The translations under genes and the position numbers were made by a program. A stretch of DNA of 64,000 nucleotides. Origin: Prosthecomicrobium pneumaticum. Lineage in GTDB: Bacteria > Pseudomonadota > Alphaproteobacteria > Rhizobiales > Kaistiaceae. The notes beneath the pieces were generated by a model. The model did not search any database. It saw only the letters and a list, made by a program, of their open reading frames with translations, and was not told the origin of the DNA. This document shows, one piece after another, positions 32,861 to 42,388 of the stretch (position 1 is the stretch's first letter; each line of letters opens with the position of its first letter). The stretch lies in assembly GCF_014199915.1 (NCBI RefSeq), contig NZ_JACHOO010000008.1, positions 62,001 to 126,000 on the forward strand. The letters are read 5' to 3'.

Positions 32861-35700
32861 TCCGCCGCCTCGACCTCCGCGACGCGCCGCGTCTCGCGGC
32901 TGACCCGGTCGTATTCCATCTGCCAGAGCGTCCGGCCATTGGTCGGCGACACCTGGACCGCGGTGACCTTGTATTCCGGGCAATTGGTCGCCCAGTCCGA
33001 ATAGTCGGTCGTGACGACGTTCGCCTGGGTGTCGGGATGATGGAAGGTCGTATAGACGACGCCGGGCGAAACGCGGTCGGTCAGGAGCGCGCGGAGCGCC
33101 GTCGCGCCGGTGCGGCTCTCGAGCTTCACCCACTCGCCGTCCCGGATCCCGCGGTCCTCGGCATCGTGCGGGTGGATCTCGAGGACATCCTCCTCGTGCC
33201 AGGCGGTGTTGTCGGTCCGCCGGGTCTGCGCGCCGACGTTATACTGCGTCAGCGAGCGGCCGGTGGTGAGGAGCAGCGGGAAGCGCGGGCCGACCTTCTC
33301 CTCTGTGGGGACGTATTCGGTGACGACGAAGAGGCCCTTGCCGCGCACGAAGCCTTCCGAATGCATGACCGGGGTGCCTTCCGGCGCCGCGGCGTTGCAC
33401 GGCCACTGGATCGAGCCGAGCCGGTCGAGCGCCTCATAGGAGACGCCCGCAAAGGAGGGCGTCAGCCTGGCGATCTCGTCCATGATCTCCGAGGGGTGGC
33501 GATAGCGCCAGTCGAGACCGAAGCCCCTGGCGAGGGCGACGGTGACCTCCCAGTCGGCGAGCCCGCCCTTCGGCGCCATCGCCTTGCGGACGCGCTGAAT
33601 GCGCCGCTCGGCATTGGTGAACGTGCCGTCCTTCTCGAGGAAGGTGGAGCCCGGCAGGAAGACGTGGGCGTATTTCGCCGTCTCGTTGAGGAACAGGTCC
33701 TGCACGACGACGCATTCCATCGCCTTCAGGGCCGCCGCGACATGCCGGGTGTTGGGGTCGGACTGCAGGATGTCCTCGCCCTGGATGTAGATGCCGAGGA
33801 AGGAGCCGGCGACGGCCGCATCGAGCATATTGGGGATGCGCAGGCCCGGCTCGGGGTCGAGCTTGGTGCGCCACAGCGTCTCGAAGACCGAGCGGGCGGC
33901 CTCGTCCGAGACGTGGCGATAGCCGGAGAGCTCGTGCGGGAAGGAGCCCATGTCGCAGGCGCCCTGCACGTTGTTCTGGCCGCGGAGCGGGTTAACGCCC
34001 GTGCCGGGACGGCCGAGATTGCCGGTCACCATAGCGAGATTGGCGATCGCCATCACGGCGGTCGAGCCCTGCGAATGCTCGGTGACGCCGAGGCCGTAAT
34101 AGATCGCCGCGTTCTTCGCCCCGGCATAGAGCCGGGCGGCGGCGCGGATGGTCGCGGCCGGCACGCCGGACAGCGCCGCGACGGCCTCCGGGCTGTTCTT
34201 CTCGTCGGCGACGAAGCCCGCCCAGTCGTCGAAGGAATCGAAATCGCAGCGCTCGCGAACGAAGCCGACGTCGACGAGGTTCTCCTTGACGATCACATGG
34301 GCGATCGCATCGAGCACGGCGACATTGGTGCCGGGCTTCAGCGCCAGATGATGCGCCGCCTCGACATGCGGCATGCGGACGAGGTCGATGCGGCGCGGAT
34401 CGATGACGATCAGCTTGGCGCCCTGCCGCAGCCGGCGCTTCAGCCGCGCGGCGAAGACCGGATGGCCGTCGGTCGGATTGGCGCCGATGACGAGGATCAC
34501 GTCGGCATGATCGACCGAATCGAAATCCTGCGTGCCGGCCGATGTGCCGAAGGTGGTCTTGAGGCCGTAGCCGGTCGGCGAATGGCAGACCCGCGCGCAG
34601 GTGTCGACATTGTTGCTGCCGAAGCCGGCACGGACCAGCTTCTGGACGAGGAAGGTCTCCTCATTGGTGCAGCGCGACGACGTGATGCCGCCGACCGCGC
34701 CCTTGCCGTGTGCCGCCTGGATGCGGCGGAATTCCGAGACGACGCGGCCGATCGCCTCGTCCCAGCTCACCTCGCGCCAGGGCTGGTCGATCGTCTCGCG
34801 GATCATCGGCCGGGTGATCCGGTCGCGGTGCCCGGCATAGCCGAAGGCGAAGCGGCCCTTGACGCAGGAATGGCCGTGATTGGCCTTGCCGGCCTTCCAC
34901 GGCACCATGCGCACGACCTCCTCGCCGCGCATCTCGGCTTTGAAGGTGCAGCCGACGCCGCAATAGGCGCAGGTGGTGATCACCGAGCGTTCCGGCGTGC
35001 CGATCGACACGACGCGCTTCTCGTTCAGCGTCGCGGTCGGGCAGGCCTGGACGCAGGCGCCGCAGGAGACGCATTCCGAGCCGAGGAAGCTCTCCTCCTG
35101 GCCCGGCGAGACGCGGCTGTCGAAGCCGCGGCCGGCGATCGTCAGCGCGAAGGTGCCCTGCACCTCCTCGCAGGCCCGCACGCAGCGCGAGCAGGCGATG
35201 CATTTCGACGGGTCGAAATCGAAATAGGGGTTGGAGGTATCGACCGTGGCACCCTTGTGGTTGGCGCCCTCATAGCCGTAGCGGACGGATCGCAGGCCGA
35301 CCGCGCCGGCCTGATCCTGCAATTCGCAATCGCCGTTCGCCGAGCAGGTCAGGCAGTCGAGCGGGTGATCGGAGATGTAGAGCTCCATCACGCCGCGCCG
35401 CAGCTTCGCGAGCCGGTCGGTCTGGGTGCGCACCACCATGCCGTCGGCGACGGGGGTCGTGCAGGAGGCGGGGGTGCCCGCCCGCCCCTCGATCTCGACC
35501 AGGCAGAGCCGACACGAGCCGAAGGGCTCGAGACTGTCGGTGGCGCAGAGTTTCGGGATCTGCGCCTCCACCATCGCCGCGGCGCGCATCACCGACGTGC
35601 CCGCCGGCACCGCGACGCGGCGGCCGTCGATCGTCAGCGAGACTTCACGGCCGCTGTCGACGGCCGGCGTCCCGAAATCGGTTTCCACGAAGGCGTTCAT
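32857..35700 (-). CDS. fdsA: NAD-dependent formate dehydrogenase, molybdenum catalytic subunit
   Basis: Oxidises formate to CO2 in the cytosol. Of 947 residues, an N-terminal 2Fe-2S domain uses Cys52, 63, 66 and 80; a His/Cys cluster uses His112 and Cys116, 119 and 125; two ferredoxin clusters follow (CIACSRCVRAC and CVSCGACVQAC, about 167-220); another 4Fe-4S site begins at CAYCGVGC (about 244). The bis-MGD domain carries the catalytic Cys372 in ARVCHSPT (Cys, not selenocysteine) with His373. The C-terminal molybdopterin dinucleotide domain is complete. It overlaps fdsB and fdhD. Confidence 0.97.
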   Translation of the reverse strand: MNAFVETDFGTPAVDSGREVSLTIDGRRVAVPAGTSVMRAAAMVEAQIPKLCATDSLEPFGSCRLCLVEIEGRAGTPASCTTPVADGMVVRTQTDRLAKLRRGVMELYISDHPLDCLTCSANGDCELQDQAGAVGLRSVRYGYEGANHKGATVDTSNPYFDFDPSKCIACSRCVRACEEVQGTFALTIAGRGFDSRVSPGQEESFLGSECVSCGACVQACPTATLNEKRVVSIGTPERSVITTCAYCGVGCTFKAEMRGEEVVRMVPWKAGKANHGHSCVKGRFAFGYAGHRDRITRPMIRETIDQPWREVSWDEAIGRVVSEFRRIQAAHGKGAVGGITSSRCTNEETFLVQKLVRAGFGSNNVDTCARVCHSPTGYGLKTTFGTSAGTQDFDSVDHADVILVIGANPTDGHPVFAARLKRRLRQGAKLIVIDPRRIDLVRMPHVEAAHHLALKPGTNVAVLDAIAHVIVKENLVDVGFVRERCDFDSFDDWAGFVADEKNSPEAVAALSGVPAATIRAAARLYAGAKNAAIYYGLGVTEHSQGSTAVMAIANLAMVTGNLGRPGTGVNPLRGQNNVQGACDMGSFPHELSGYRHVSDEAARSVFETLWRTKLDPEPGLRIPNMLDAAVAGSFLGIYIQGEDILQSDPNTRHVAAALKAMECVVVQDLFLNETAKYAHVFLPGSTFLEKDGTFTNAERRIQRVRKAMAPKGGLADWEVTVALARGFGLDWRYRHPSEIMDEIARLTPSFAGVSYEALDRLGSIQWPCNAAAPEGTPVMHSEGFVRGKGLFVVTEYVPTEEKVGPRFPLLLTTGRSLTQYNVGAQTRRTDNTAWHEEDVLEIHPHDAEDRGIRDGEWVKLESRTGATALRALLTDRVSPGVVYTTFHHPDTQANVVTTDYSDWATNCPEYKVTAVQVSPTNGRTLWQMEYDRVSRETRRVAEVEAAE

Positions 35701-37316
35701 CTCATCCGAACCTTCTGCGTTTCCGCGAGGAAGTCTTCCGGGAAATGCTTGATCGCGCTCAACACAGGATAGGGCGTGAACCCGCCGAGTGCACAGAGCG
35801 AGCCGAATTTCATCGTTTCGCACAGGTCCTGGATCAGCGCGAGCCGGTCGGCGGGTCGGTCGCCGGCGAGCAGCCGATCGATCGTCTCGACGCCGCGCAC
35901 CGAGCCGATGCGGCAGGGCGTGCACTTGCCGCAGCTTTCATGGGCGCAGAAGGCGAAGGCGAAGCGGGCCTGGTGCGCCATGTCGACCGTATCGTCGAAG
36001 ACGACGATGCCGCCATGGCCGATCAGCCCGTCGCGTGCCGCGAAGGCCTCGTAGTCGAACGGCGTGTCGAAGAGGGCGGGCGGGAAATAGGCGCCGAGCG
36101 GTCCGCCGACCTGCACGGCCCGGATGCGCCGGCCGGAGGCCGTGCCGCCGCCGATCTCGAGCACCAGTTCGCCGAGCGTCATGCCGAAGGGCGCCTCGAA
36201 GACGCCGCCGCGATTGATGTTGCCGCCGAGCTGGACCGGCATGGTGCCGCGCGAGCGGCTGGTGCCGAGCGCCGCATAGGGGCCGTCGCCATTCTTCAGG
36301 ATCCACGGCACGGCGGCGAGCGTCAGCACATTGTTGATGACGGTCGGCGCACCGAACAGGCCCTTGTGCGCCGGCAGGGGCGGCTTGGCGCGCACCTGGC
36401 CGCGCCGGCCCTCGATCGATTCGAGAAGGGCCGTCTCCTCGCCGCAGACATAGGCGCCGGCACCGACGCGCAGCTCGATGTCGAAGGAGAAGCCGGCCCC
36501 GCCGACGCTGCGGCCGAGCCGGCCGACATTGCGGGCGGATTGCAGCGCCGCGGTCATCGTCGCGATGGCGTGCGGATATTCGGAGCGGATGTAGAGATAG
36601 CCGCGCGTCGCGCCGACCGCATAGCCGGCGATCAGCATGCCCTCGATGAGGGCGAAGGGGTCGCCTTCCATCAGCATGCGGTCGGCGAAGGTGCCCGAAT
36701 CGCCCTCGTCGGCATTGCAGACGATGTATTTTTGCGGCGCCGCCGTGTCGGCGACCGTCTTCCACTTGATGCCGGCGGGGAAGCCGGCACCGCCGCGGCC
36801 GCGCAGGCCCGAGCGGGTGATCGTCTCGATCGTCTCCGCCGGCCCCATCGCGAGCGCCCGGTCGAAGCCCTGCCAGCCGCCGGTCAGCGTATAGTCGGTC
36901 GAGGAGCGCGGATCGACGATGCCGCAGCGGGCGAAGGTGATCCGCTTCTGGCGCGCGATGAAGGGGATCTTCTCGGGCGGGCCGAGCCGCAGCGGATCGT
37001 CGCCCCCGGTCAGGAAGCCGGCGTCGAAAAGGCCCGCGACATCGGCGACGCCGACCGGACCATAGGCCACCCGGCCGCGCGCGGTCTCGACCTCGACCAT
37101 CGGCTCGAGGAAGAGCGCGCCGCGCGACCCGGTGCGGATGATGTCGAGGGCGATGCCGCGGGTCATCGCCTCGGTGGCGATCGCCTCGGCCACCTCGTCC
37201 GCGCCGACGGCGACCGCCGCCGCATCGCAGGGGACGAAGACGCGCGCCACGTCGGCTTCGGCGCTGCGCGCCTTGCGCCGCAGATCGGCGAGCAGCGAGG
37301 CGGCGAAATCGCTCAT
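35697..37316 (-). CDS. fdsB: Formate dehydrogenase beta subunit (NuoF-like, FMN/NAD)
   Basis: A 539-residue subunit that passes electrons from the Fe-S chain to NAD+ through FMN. The N-terminal ~110 residues are a thioredoxin-like/NuoE-like remnant; the NuoF part has GLRGRGGAGFPAGIKW (FMN/NADH), CNADEGDSGTF, AGAYVCGEETALLESIEG and the 4Fe-4S motif ESCGKCTPCRIG with a later Cys in GSLCALGG. It begins in the fdsG stop codon region (ATGA). Confidence 0.96.
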   Translation of the reverse strand: MSDFAASLLADLRRKARSAEADVARVFVPCDAAAVAVGADEVAEAIATEAMTRGIALDIIRTGSRGALFLEPMVEVETARGRVAYGPVGVADVAGLFDAGFLTGGDDPLRLGPPEKIPFIARQKRITFARCGIVDPRSSTDYTLTGGWQGFDRALAMGPAETIETITRSGLRGRGGAGFPAGIKWKTVADTAAPQKYIVCNADEGDSGTFADRMLMEGDPFALIEGMLIAGYAVGATRGYLYIRSEYPHAIATMTAALQSARNVGRLGRSVGGAGFSFDIELRVGAGAYVCGEETALLESIEGRRGQVRAKPPLPAHKGLFGAPTVINNVLTLAAVPWILKNGDGPYAALGTSRSRGTMPVQLGGNINRGGVFEAPFGMTLGELVLEIGGGTASGRRIRAVQVGGPLGAYFPPALFDTPFDYEAFAARDGLIGHGGIVVFDDTVDMAHQARFAFAFCAHESCGKCTPCRIGSVRGVETIDRLLAGDRPADRLALIQDLCETMKFGSLCALGGFTPYPVLSAIKHFPEDFLAETQKVRMR

Positions 37317-37801
37317 GTCAGCACCTCGCCGATCATCAGCTTCAGCGTCGCCGGGTCGAGCCGCCCGTAGAGCTTGCCGTCGAGCATGGCGGACGGGGCG
37401 ACGGCGCAGAGGCCGAGGCAGAACACGGCCTCGAGCGACAGCTTGCCGTCGGCGCGGGTTTCGCCGAGCGGACAGCCGGCGAGGCGCTCGGCCTGGAGGG
37501 CGAGCGCATCGCCGCCCATCGCCTGGCAGGCCTCGGCGCGGCAGAGCCGCAGCACGTGCCGTCCCGGCGGGCGCTCGCGGAAATCCTCGTAGAAGGTGAC
37601 GACGCCGTGCACCTCGGCGCGGGTGCAGTTGATATGGGTCGCGATCAGCGGCACCGCCTCCGCGGGGACGTAGCGAAAGGTGGCGACGACGTCGTGCAGG
37701 ATCGGCAGCAACGCGGCCTGCCGCGCCGGATGGCGCGCCAGGATACGGCCGAGGGCCGCTTCGTCGAAGGACGTCGCGTCGGCCCTTGTCCCTTCGCTCA
37801 A
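37313..37801 (-). CDS. fdsG: Formate dehydrogenase gamma subunit (NuoE-like, 2Fe-2S)
   Basis: About 162 residues, with the NuoE-type 2Fe-2S ligands CRAEAC and CLGLC, and INCTRAEVHGVVTFYEDF. First gene of the fds operon. There is no ATG at the expected position; I use TTG 37801, which has GGGGAG about eight bases upstream, while GTG 37810 in the same frame is the alternative. Confidence 0.9.
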   Translation of the reverse strand: MSEGTRADATSFDEAALGRILARHPARQAALLPILHDVVATFRYVPAEAVPLIATHINCTRAEVHGVVTFYEDFRERPPGRHVLRLCRAEACQAMGGDALALQAERLAGCPLGETRADGKLSLEAVFCLGLCAVAPSAMLDGKLYGRLDPATLKLMIGEVLT

Positions 37802-37905
37802 CAGTGTCACTCCCCGGTCTTTCGAATCGACAATGCCGCCTCGCCACGCGCCGATCAACGTGATCCCTCGCCGCGCCCGCGAGAGCCCCCCGCGTGGCGC
37901 GGCGC

Positions 37906-38721
37906 TCAGCTTCCCGCCGCCAGCCGGTCGGCGAAGGCCGCGATCGTCTTCGCATAGACTTCGGCGCGGTTCCACTCGCGCAGAGCCGCGAAATTGGCGC
38001 TCCCCTCGCCCCACGGGCCACCGGCCCGCCAGCCGTGACCGCGCAGGAAATTGGCGGTCGAGGCGATGACGTCCGGCACCGAGGCGATGAGATTCGCGCG
38101 GCCGTCGCCGTCGAAATCGACGCCGTAGCGATAATAGGAGGAGGCCATGAACTGGGTCTGGCCGAGTTCGCCCGCCCAGGCGCCCTTCATCTGCGCCGGA
38201 GCGAGATCGCCGCGGTCGATGACGCGGAGCGCATCGAGGAGGTTGGTGGTGAACAGCTCCGAGCGGCGGCAGTCGTAAGCGAGGGTGGCGAGCGAGCGCA
38301 GGACCGGCCGGTTGCCCATATTGGCGCCGAAATCGGTCTCCATCGCCCAGATCGCGACGAGGATCTCCTTCGGCACGCCGAATTTCTGCTCGACGCGGGC
38401 GAACAGGCGGGCGTTCCGCTCGAGCATGCTGCGCGCCCTGGCGACCCGGCCGGGCGAGATCCGGTTGCGCGAGAACTGCTCGAAGCTCTGGCGGAAATGA
38501 CGCTGGTTGCGGTCGAGCTTCAGCACGGCGGGATCGAGCGTCACGCCGTCGAGCGCCCGCAAGGCGCGGGCAGAGATGCCCTGCCCTGCCGCCTGCTGGC
38601 GGAGATCGGCGAGCCAGGCGGAGAAATCCTGTGTGTTGCGGCAGGCGGGCGCGGCCGCAGAGGCGACCGACACGCCCGCCAGGGCGAAGAGACAAAGCAG
38701 GGGGACGAGCGCTTTGCGCAT
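37906..38721 (-). CDS. MltB-type lytic murein transglycosylase (short form)
   Basis: A 271-residue exported transglycosylase with a signal peptide (about 1-22), the catalytic Glu in AIWAMETDFGANMG, AWAGELGQTQFMASSYYRYGVDFDGDG and a C-terminal AEVYAKTIAAFADRLAAG end. It has no peptidoglycan-binding domain, unlike the paralogue at 28922-30142, with which it shares the whole catalytic domain plan. ATG 38721 is preceded by GGAG. Confidence 0.94.
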   Translation of the reverse strand: MRKALVPLLCLFALAGVSVASAAAPACRNTQDFSAWLADLRQQAAGQGISARALRALDGVTLDPAVLKLDRNQRHFRQSFEQFSRNRISPGRVARARSMLERNARLFARVEQKFGVPKEILVAIWAMETDFGANMGNRPVLRSLATLAYDCRRSELFTTNLLDALRVIDRGDLAPAQMKGAWAGELGQTQFMASSYYRYGVDFDGDGRANLIASVPDVIASTANFLRGHGWRAGGPWGEGSANFAALREWNRAEVYAKTIAAFADRLAAGS

Positions 38722-38988
38722 GGCGGAACTCCGTTTTTCTGCGCGAACGGTAGGCGGAGGGGCGGCGGCGGGCAAGCGAGGGGCGAGTCGGTCGGCGGCC
38801 GATTGGGGCGATTGTGCGGCGCATCATGGCTGCGAGTTTCATGTTGCCCTGCGAGAAGCGCAGCCCTGCCATGCGCGAGAGAGGCTAGCTGAACCCGGCC
38901 GCAACGGGCATATCTTGGTCATGAAAGATCGGAACGGATCAAACGAGGTCCTTGAGCCGATCGAGACCGAAATTCGAGGACTGCCCCG

Positions 38989-39141
38989 ATGAGCAACAAG
39001 CTTCTTTCCGGCTTCAACACTTGGCGCAAGTATCGCCAGACCTATAACGAGCTGGTTCGTCTTTCCAATCGCGAGCTCGCCGACCTCGGCATGTCGCGCA
39101 ACGATATCGACACCGTCGCCCGCAAGGCCGCCGGCTACTGA
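38989..39141 (+). CDS. DUF1127 small protein
   Basis: A 50-residue basic peptide matching the alphaproteobacterial DUF1127 family: a WRKYRQTYNELVRLSNRELADLGMSR core followed by a short tail (DIDTVARKAAGY). Related 45-50-residue proteins in Agrobacterium bind RNA and affect phosphate and C1 metabolism genes; the role here is unknown. It is followed by a strong intrinsic terminator, so it is a separate short transcription unit. Confidence 0.92.
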   Translation: MSNKLLSGFNTWRKYRQTYNELVRLSNRELADLGMSRNDIDTVARKAAGY

Positions 39142-39226
39142 TCACGAGCTTCGCCGGAGGAACCTCCTCCCTCCTCCGGTGATCGGCGCGACGCGGACCT
39201 CCTCCCCCGCTTAGCGCCATTTCCTG

Positions 39227-39266
39227 AGCGCCCGTCGGACCTCCTCCCCCGACGGGCGCTTTTTTT
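39227..39266 (+). terminator. Intrinsic terminator after the DUF1127 gene
   Basis: A perfect 12-bp stem (AGCGCCCGTCGG at 39227-39238 with its complement at 39249-39260), 10-base loop and a run of seven T. It insulates modABC from upstream transcription. Confidence 0.93.
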
Positions 39267-39291
39267 ATGCCCGTCTTCCGCTTCCAGCGCC

Positions 39292-39362
39292 GCCTTGCGG
39301 CATCGACGTCTTCGCGCGTCGCGGCCCTGATTTGCGCGTGTCGCGCGGCCTTGCGGCATCGA
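39292..39362. repeat. 15-bp direct repeat upstream of modA
   Basis: GCCTTGCGGCATCGA occurs at 39292-39306 and again at 39348-39362; the second copy runs into the Mo-box-like palindrome. Possibly a second regulator site or a small duplication. Confidence 0.6.
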
Positions 39363-39383
39363 TATTTCCATGCAGAAATATCG
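39360..39383. promoter_or_regulatory. Mo-box-like inverted repeat (candidate ModE operator) upstream of modA
   Basis: Perfect 9-base arms CGATATTTC and GAAATATCG flank a 6-base spacer, 22 nt before the modA start. Position, symmetry and AT-rich arms fit a ModE-type molybdate-responsive repressor site. No modE gene is visible in the window. Confidence 0.65.
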
Positions 39384-39405
39384 GTGACAGCAGGGAGACG
39401 TCCGA

Positions 39406-40179
39406 ATGCAGTTCCGTCGCCTGGCCGCCGCCGCGGCCCTCCTCCTCGCCTTCGCCGCACCGCGCGCCGAAGCCGCGGAGATCACCGTCTTCGCCGCCGC
39501 GAGTCTCAAGGAGACGATGGATGCGGCCGCCGCACTCTATGAGAAGGAGAGCGGCGACACGGTCCGGGTGAGCTATGCGGCCTCCTCCGCGCTCGCCAAG
39601 CAGATCGAAGCCGGCGCGCCGGCCGATCTCTTCTTCTCCGCCGACCTCGCCTGGATGGATTATCTCGCCGAACGCGAGCTGATCGATCCGGCGACGCGCT
39701 CCTCGCTGCTCGGCAATACGCTCGTGCTCGTCGCGCCGAAGGATCATGTCCCGACGCTCGCGATCGCGCCCGGCTTCGATCTCGCCGGCGCGCTCGGCGC
39801 GGACGGCAGGCTCGCCGTCGGCCAGGTGACCTCCGTGCCCGCCGGCAAATATGCGAAGGCGGCGCTCGAGAAGCTCGGCGTCTGGGGCGCGGTCTCCGCC
39901 CGGCTCGCCGAATCGGACAATGTCCGCGCCGCGCTCGCCTTCGTCGCCCGCGGCGAGGCGCCGCTCGGCATCGTCTATGCGACCGACGCGGCGGCCGAAC
40001 CCGCCGTCGCCGTGGTCGGCACCTTCCCCGCCGGAAGTCACCCCGCGATCGTCTATCCGCTCGCGCTGACGAAATCGGCCGGACCCGACGCGAAGAAGCT
40101 GCTCGACTTCCTCGCCGGGCCGGAGGCTGCCGCGATCTTCGAGAAGGCCGGCTTCACGGTGCTCGCCGGCGCGGGATGA
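39406..40179 (+). CDS. modA: Molybdate ABC transporter substrate-binding protein
   Basis: A 257-residue periplasmic protein with a signal peptide (cut near AEAAE) and the ModA pattern [51 protein letters not shown] and GNTLVLVAP. It captures molybdate for the membrane transporter. First gene of modABC; its stop overlaps the modB start by 4 nt. Confidence 0.97.
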   Translation: MQFRRLAAAAALLLAFAAPRAEAAEITVFAAASLKETMDAAAALYEKESGDTVRVSYAASSALAKQIEAGAPADLFFSADLAWMDYLAERELIDPATRSSLLGNTLVLVAPKDHVPTLAIAPGFDLAGALGADGRLAVGQVTSVPAGKYAKAALEKLGVWGAVSARLAESDNVRAALAFVARGEAPLGIVYATDAAAEPAVAVVGTFPAGSHPAIVYPLALTKSAGPDAKKLLDFLAGPEAAAIFEKAGFTVLAGAG

Positions 40180-40865
40180 TCTCCTTTTCGCCGGACGAGA
40201 TCGCGGCGATCGCGCTGTCGCTGCGCGTCGCGGTGGTCGCCACCGTGGCGAGCCTGCCCTTCGGCATTCTCGTCGCCCTTCTCCTCGCCCGCGGCCGTTT
40301 CCCCGGCCGCGCGCTGCTCGATGCGGCGATCCATCTGCCGCTCGTCCTGCCGCCCGTCGTCACCGGCTATCTGCTCCTGCTCCTCTTCGGCCGCAACGGC
40401 CCGGCCGGGCGCCTGCTCGACGAGGCTTTCGGCGTCGTGCTCGCCTTCCGCTGGACGGGCGCGGCGCTCGCCGCCGCGGTGATGGGCTTTCCCCTGATGG
40501 TGCGGGCGATCCGCCTGTCGATCGAGGCAGTCGATTCGCGGCTCGAGGAGGCGGCGGCGACGCTCGGCGCCGGCCGGATCCTCGTCTTCCTCACCGTGAC
40601 TCTGCCGCTCGCCGTGCCGGGCATTCTTGCCGGAACGGTGCTCTCCTTCGCCCGCGCCGTCGGCGAATTCGGCGCGACGATCACCTTCGTGTCCAACATC
40701 CCCGGCGAGACGCGCACGATCCCCTCCGCCATCTATGCCGCGCTGCAGACGCCATCGGGCGATGCCGAGGCGCTGAAGCTCACCGCGGTCTCGATCGCGA
40801 TCGCCTTCTCCGCGCTGATCGCCTCTGAACTGCTGGCACGGCGCGTGAAGGGGGCGGGCCGATGA
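40176..40865 (+). CDS. modB: Molybdate ABC transporter permease
   Basis: A 229-residue inner-membrane permease with five to six membrane segments and the EAA loop [27 protein letters not shown]. It is flanked by 4-nt overlaps with modA and modC, so the three are translationally coupled. Confidence 0.97.
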   Translation: MISFSPDEIAAIALSLRVAVVATVASLPFGILVALLLARGRFPGRALLDAAIHLPLVLPPVVTGYLLLLLFGRNGPAGRLLDEAFGVVLAFRWTGAALAAAVMGFPLMVRAIRLSIEAVDSRLEEAAATLGAGRILVFLTVTLPLAVPGILAGTVLSFARAVGEFGATITFVSNIPGETRTIPSAIYAALQTPSGDAEALKLTAVSIAIAFSALIASELLARRVKGAGR

Positions 40866-41950
40866 CGATCGAAGTGGCGATCGAGAAGCGGCTCGGCGCC
40901 TTCGCGCTCGACGTCGCCTTTTCGGCCGGCGACGGCGTGACCGCCCTCTTCGGCCGCTCGGGCGCCGGCAAGACCAGCATCGTCAAGCTGATCGCCGGCC
41001 TCGCCCCGCCCGACCGCGGCACGATCCGGCTCGGCGGCACGACGCTCGTCGACACGGCCGCCGGCGTCTTGGTGCCGCCGCATCGCCGGGCGATCGGCAT
41101 GGTGTTTCAGGAGGCGCGGCTCTTCCCGCATCTCTCGGTGCGCCGCAACCTCCTCTATGGCCGCTGGCTCGCGCGCGGGCGGGCGCCGATCGCGAGCCTC
41201 GAAACGGTGGTGGATCTGCTCGGCCTTTCGGCGCTTCTGAACCGCCGGCCGCGCGACCTCTCGGGCGGCGAACAACAGCGCGTGGCGATCGGCCGGGCGC
41301 TGCTCTGCGCGCCGCGCCTGCTCCTGATGGACGAGCCGCTCGCCTCGCTCGACCGCACCCGGCGGGCCGAGATCCTGCCCTATCTCGAAGGCCTGTCGGC
41401 GCGGTTCCGCCTGCCGATCGTCTATGTCAGCCATCAGATCGAGGAGGTGGCGCGGCTCGCCGACCGGGTCGTGCTGATCGAGGCGGGGCGCGTCGCGGGG
41501 ATAGGCCCCGTCGAGACCGTATTCGGCCAGGCGGAGAGCCGTGACGATTTCGACGCGGCGACGGTGCTCACCGCCACGCTCGGCCGCGCGAGCGGAGCCG
41601 ACGGGCCGGCCCGGCTCGACCATCCCGCCGGACCAATCCTCGTTTCGCGTCTCGACCGGCCGGTCGGCAGCGCCGTGCGGCTGCGCATCCGCGCCCGCGA
41701 CGTGGCCCTCGCCGTGGGCGAGCCGGGCCGGCTGTCGATCCGCAACCGGCTGAAGGCGGTGGTCGTGGCGATCGAGGTGCAGAGATCCGGCGACCGCCTG
41801 GTGCGGCTCGATGCCGGCGGCGCGCCGCTCGTCGCACAGATCACCGCGGACGCCGCCGAGGATCTGGCGCTCGAACCCGGAATGCCGGTCGTCGCCCTCG
41901 TCAAGGCGGTGGCGATCGACGGTCTCGCCTTCTCCGGCGCGACGGACTGA
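40862..41950 (+). CDS. modC: Molybdate ABC transporter ATP-binding protein
   Basis: A 362-residue ATPase with Walker A GRSGAGKTS, signature LSGGEQQRVAIGRALL, Walker B LLLMDEPLASLD and a C-terminal mop/TOBE domain (about 290-355) that can bind oxyanions. It powers ModB. The operon supplies molybdenum for enzymes such as the formate dehydrogenase encoded 4 kb upstream. Confidence 0.97.
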   Translation: MTIEVAIEKRLGAFALDVAFSAGDGVTALFGRSGAGKTSIVKLIAGLAPPDRGTIRLGGTTLVDTAAGVLVPPHRRAIGMVFQEARLFPHLSVRRNLLYGRWLARGRAPIASLETVVDLLGLSALLNRRPRDLSGGEQQRVAIGRALLCAPRLLLMDEPLASLDRTRRAEILPYLEGLSARFRLPIVYVSHQIEEVARLADRVVLIEAGRVAGIGPVETVFGQAESRDDFDAATVLTATLGRASGADGPARLDHPAGPILVSRLDRPVGSAVRLRIRARDVALAVGEPGRLSIRNRLKAVVVAIEVQRSGDRLVRLDAGGAPLVAQITADAAEDLALEPGMPVVALVKAVAIDGLAFSGATD

Positions 41951-41974
41951 CCCGGCGGCGCGCGCGCCGCCGGG
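41951..41974. terminator. Bidirectional hairpin between modC and rlpA-like genes
   Basis: A perfect 24-bp GC palindrome (CCCGGCGGCGCG and its complement) fills the convergent gap, followed only by a short GTTTC on the modC strand. Probable shared terminator. Confidence 0.55.
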
Positions 41975-41983
41975 CGTTTCGGA

Positions 41984-42388
41984 TCAGGCGCGGCAGCCCT
42001 TGAGGCCGGTCGCGTCGCCCTCGACGACGGTGATGCGGACGCTCGCCGTGCCGGTGCGCACCATGTCGAGCTGCTCGGCCGCCGCGCGCGACACGTCGAT
42101 GACACGGCCGCGGCCGAAGGGGCCGCGATCATTGATGCGCACGACGACGAACTTGCCGTTCTTCAGATTCTCGACCCGCACCCGCGTGCCGAAGGGAAGG
42201 CTGCGATGGGCCGCCGTCAGCGAGCCGACGGCGCTGCGCTCGCCGCTCGCGGTCTTGCCGCCGAGCCGGTACCAGGAGGCCTTGCCGCACTGCGAATCCG
42301 CCTGCGCTGCACCCGTCAGCGCGGCGAACGCGCCGAGCGCGGTCGTCAACAGGGCGGCACGCGCCGCCCAAGCCAGTTTCGATTGCAC
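41984..42388 (-). CDS. RlpA-like double-psi beta-barrel protein
   Basis: A 134-residue exported protein with a signal peptide ([24 protein letters not shown]) and the RlpA/DPBB domain ([58 protein letters not shown]). RlpA proteins bind or cleave denuded septal glycans; this one lacks a SPOR domain. I use GTG 42388 because GGAGAG precedes it and the signal peptide starts at once; ATG 42499 would add 37 polar residues. Confidence 0.88.
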   Translation of the reverse strand: MQSKLAWAARAALLTTALGAFAALTGAAQADSQCGKASWYRLGGKTASGERSAVGSLTAAHRSLPFGTRVRVENLKNGKFVVVRINDRGPFGRGRVIDVSRAAAEQLDMVRTGTASVRITVVEGDATGLKGCRA

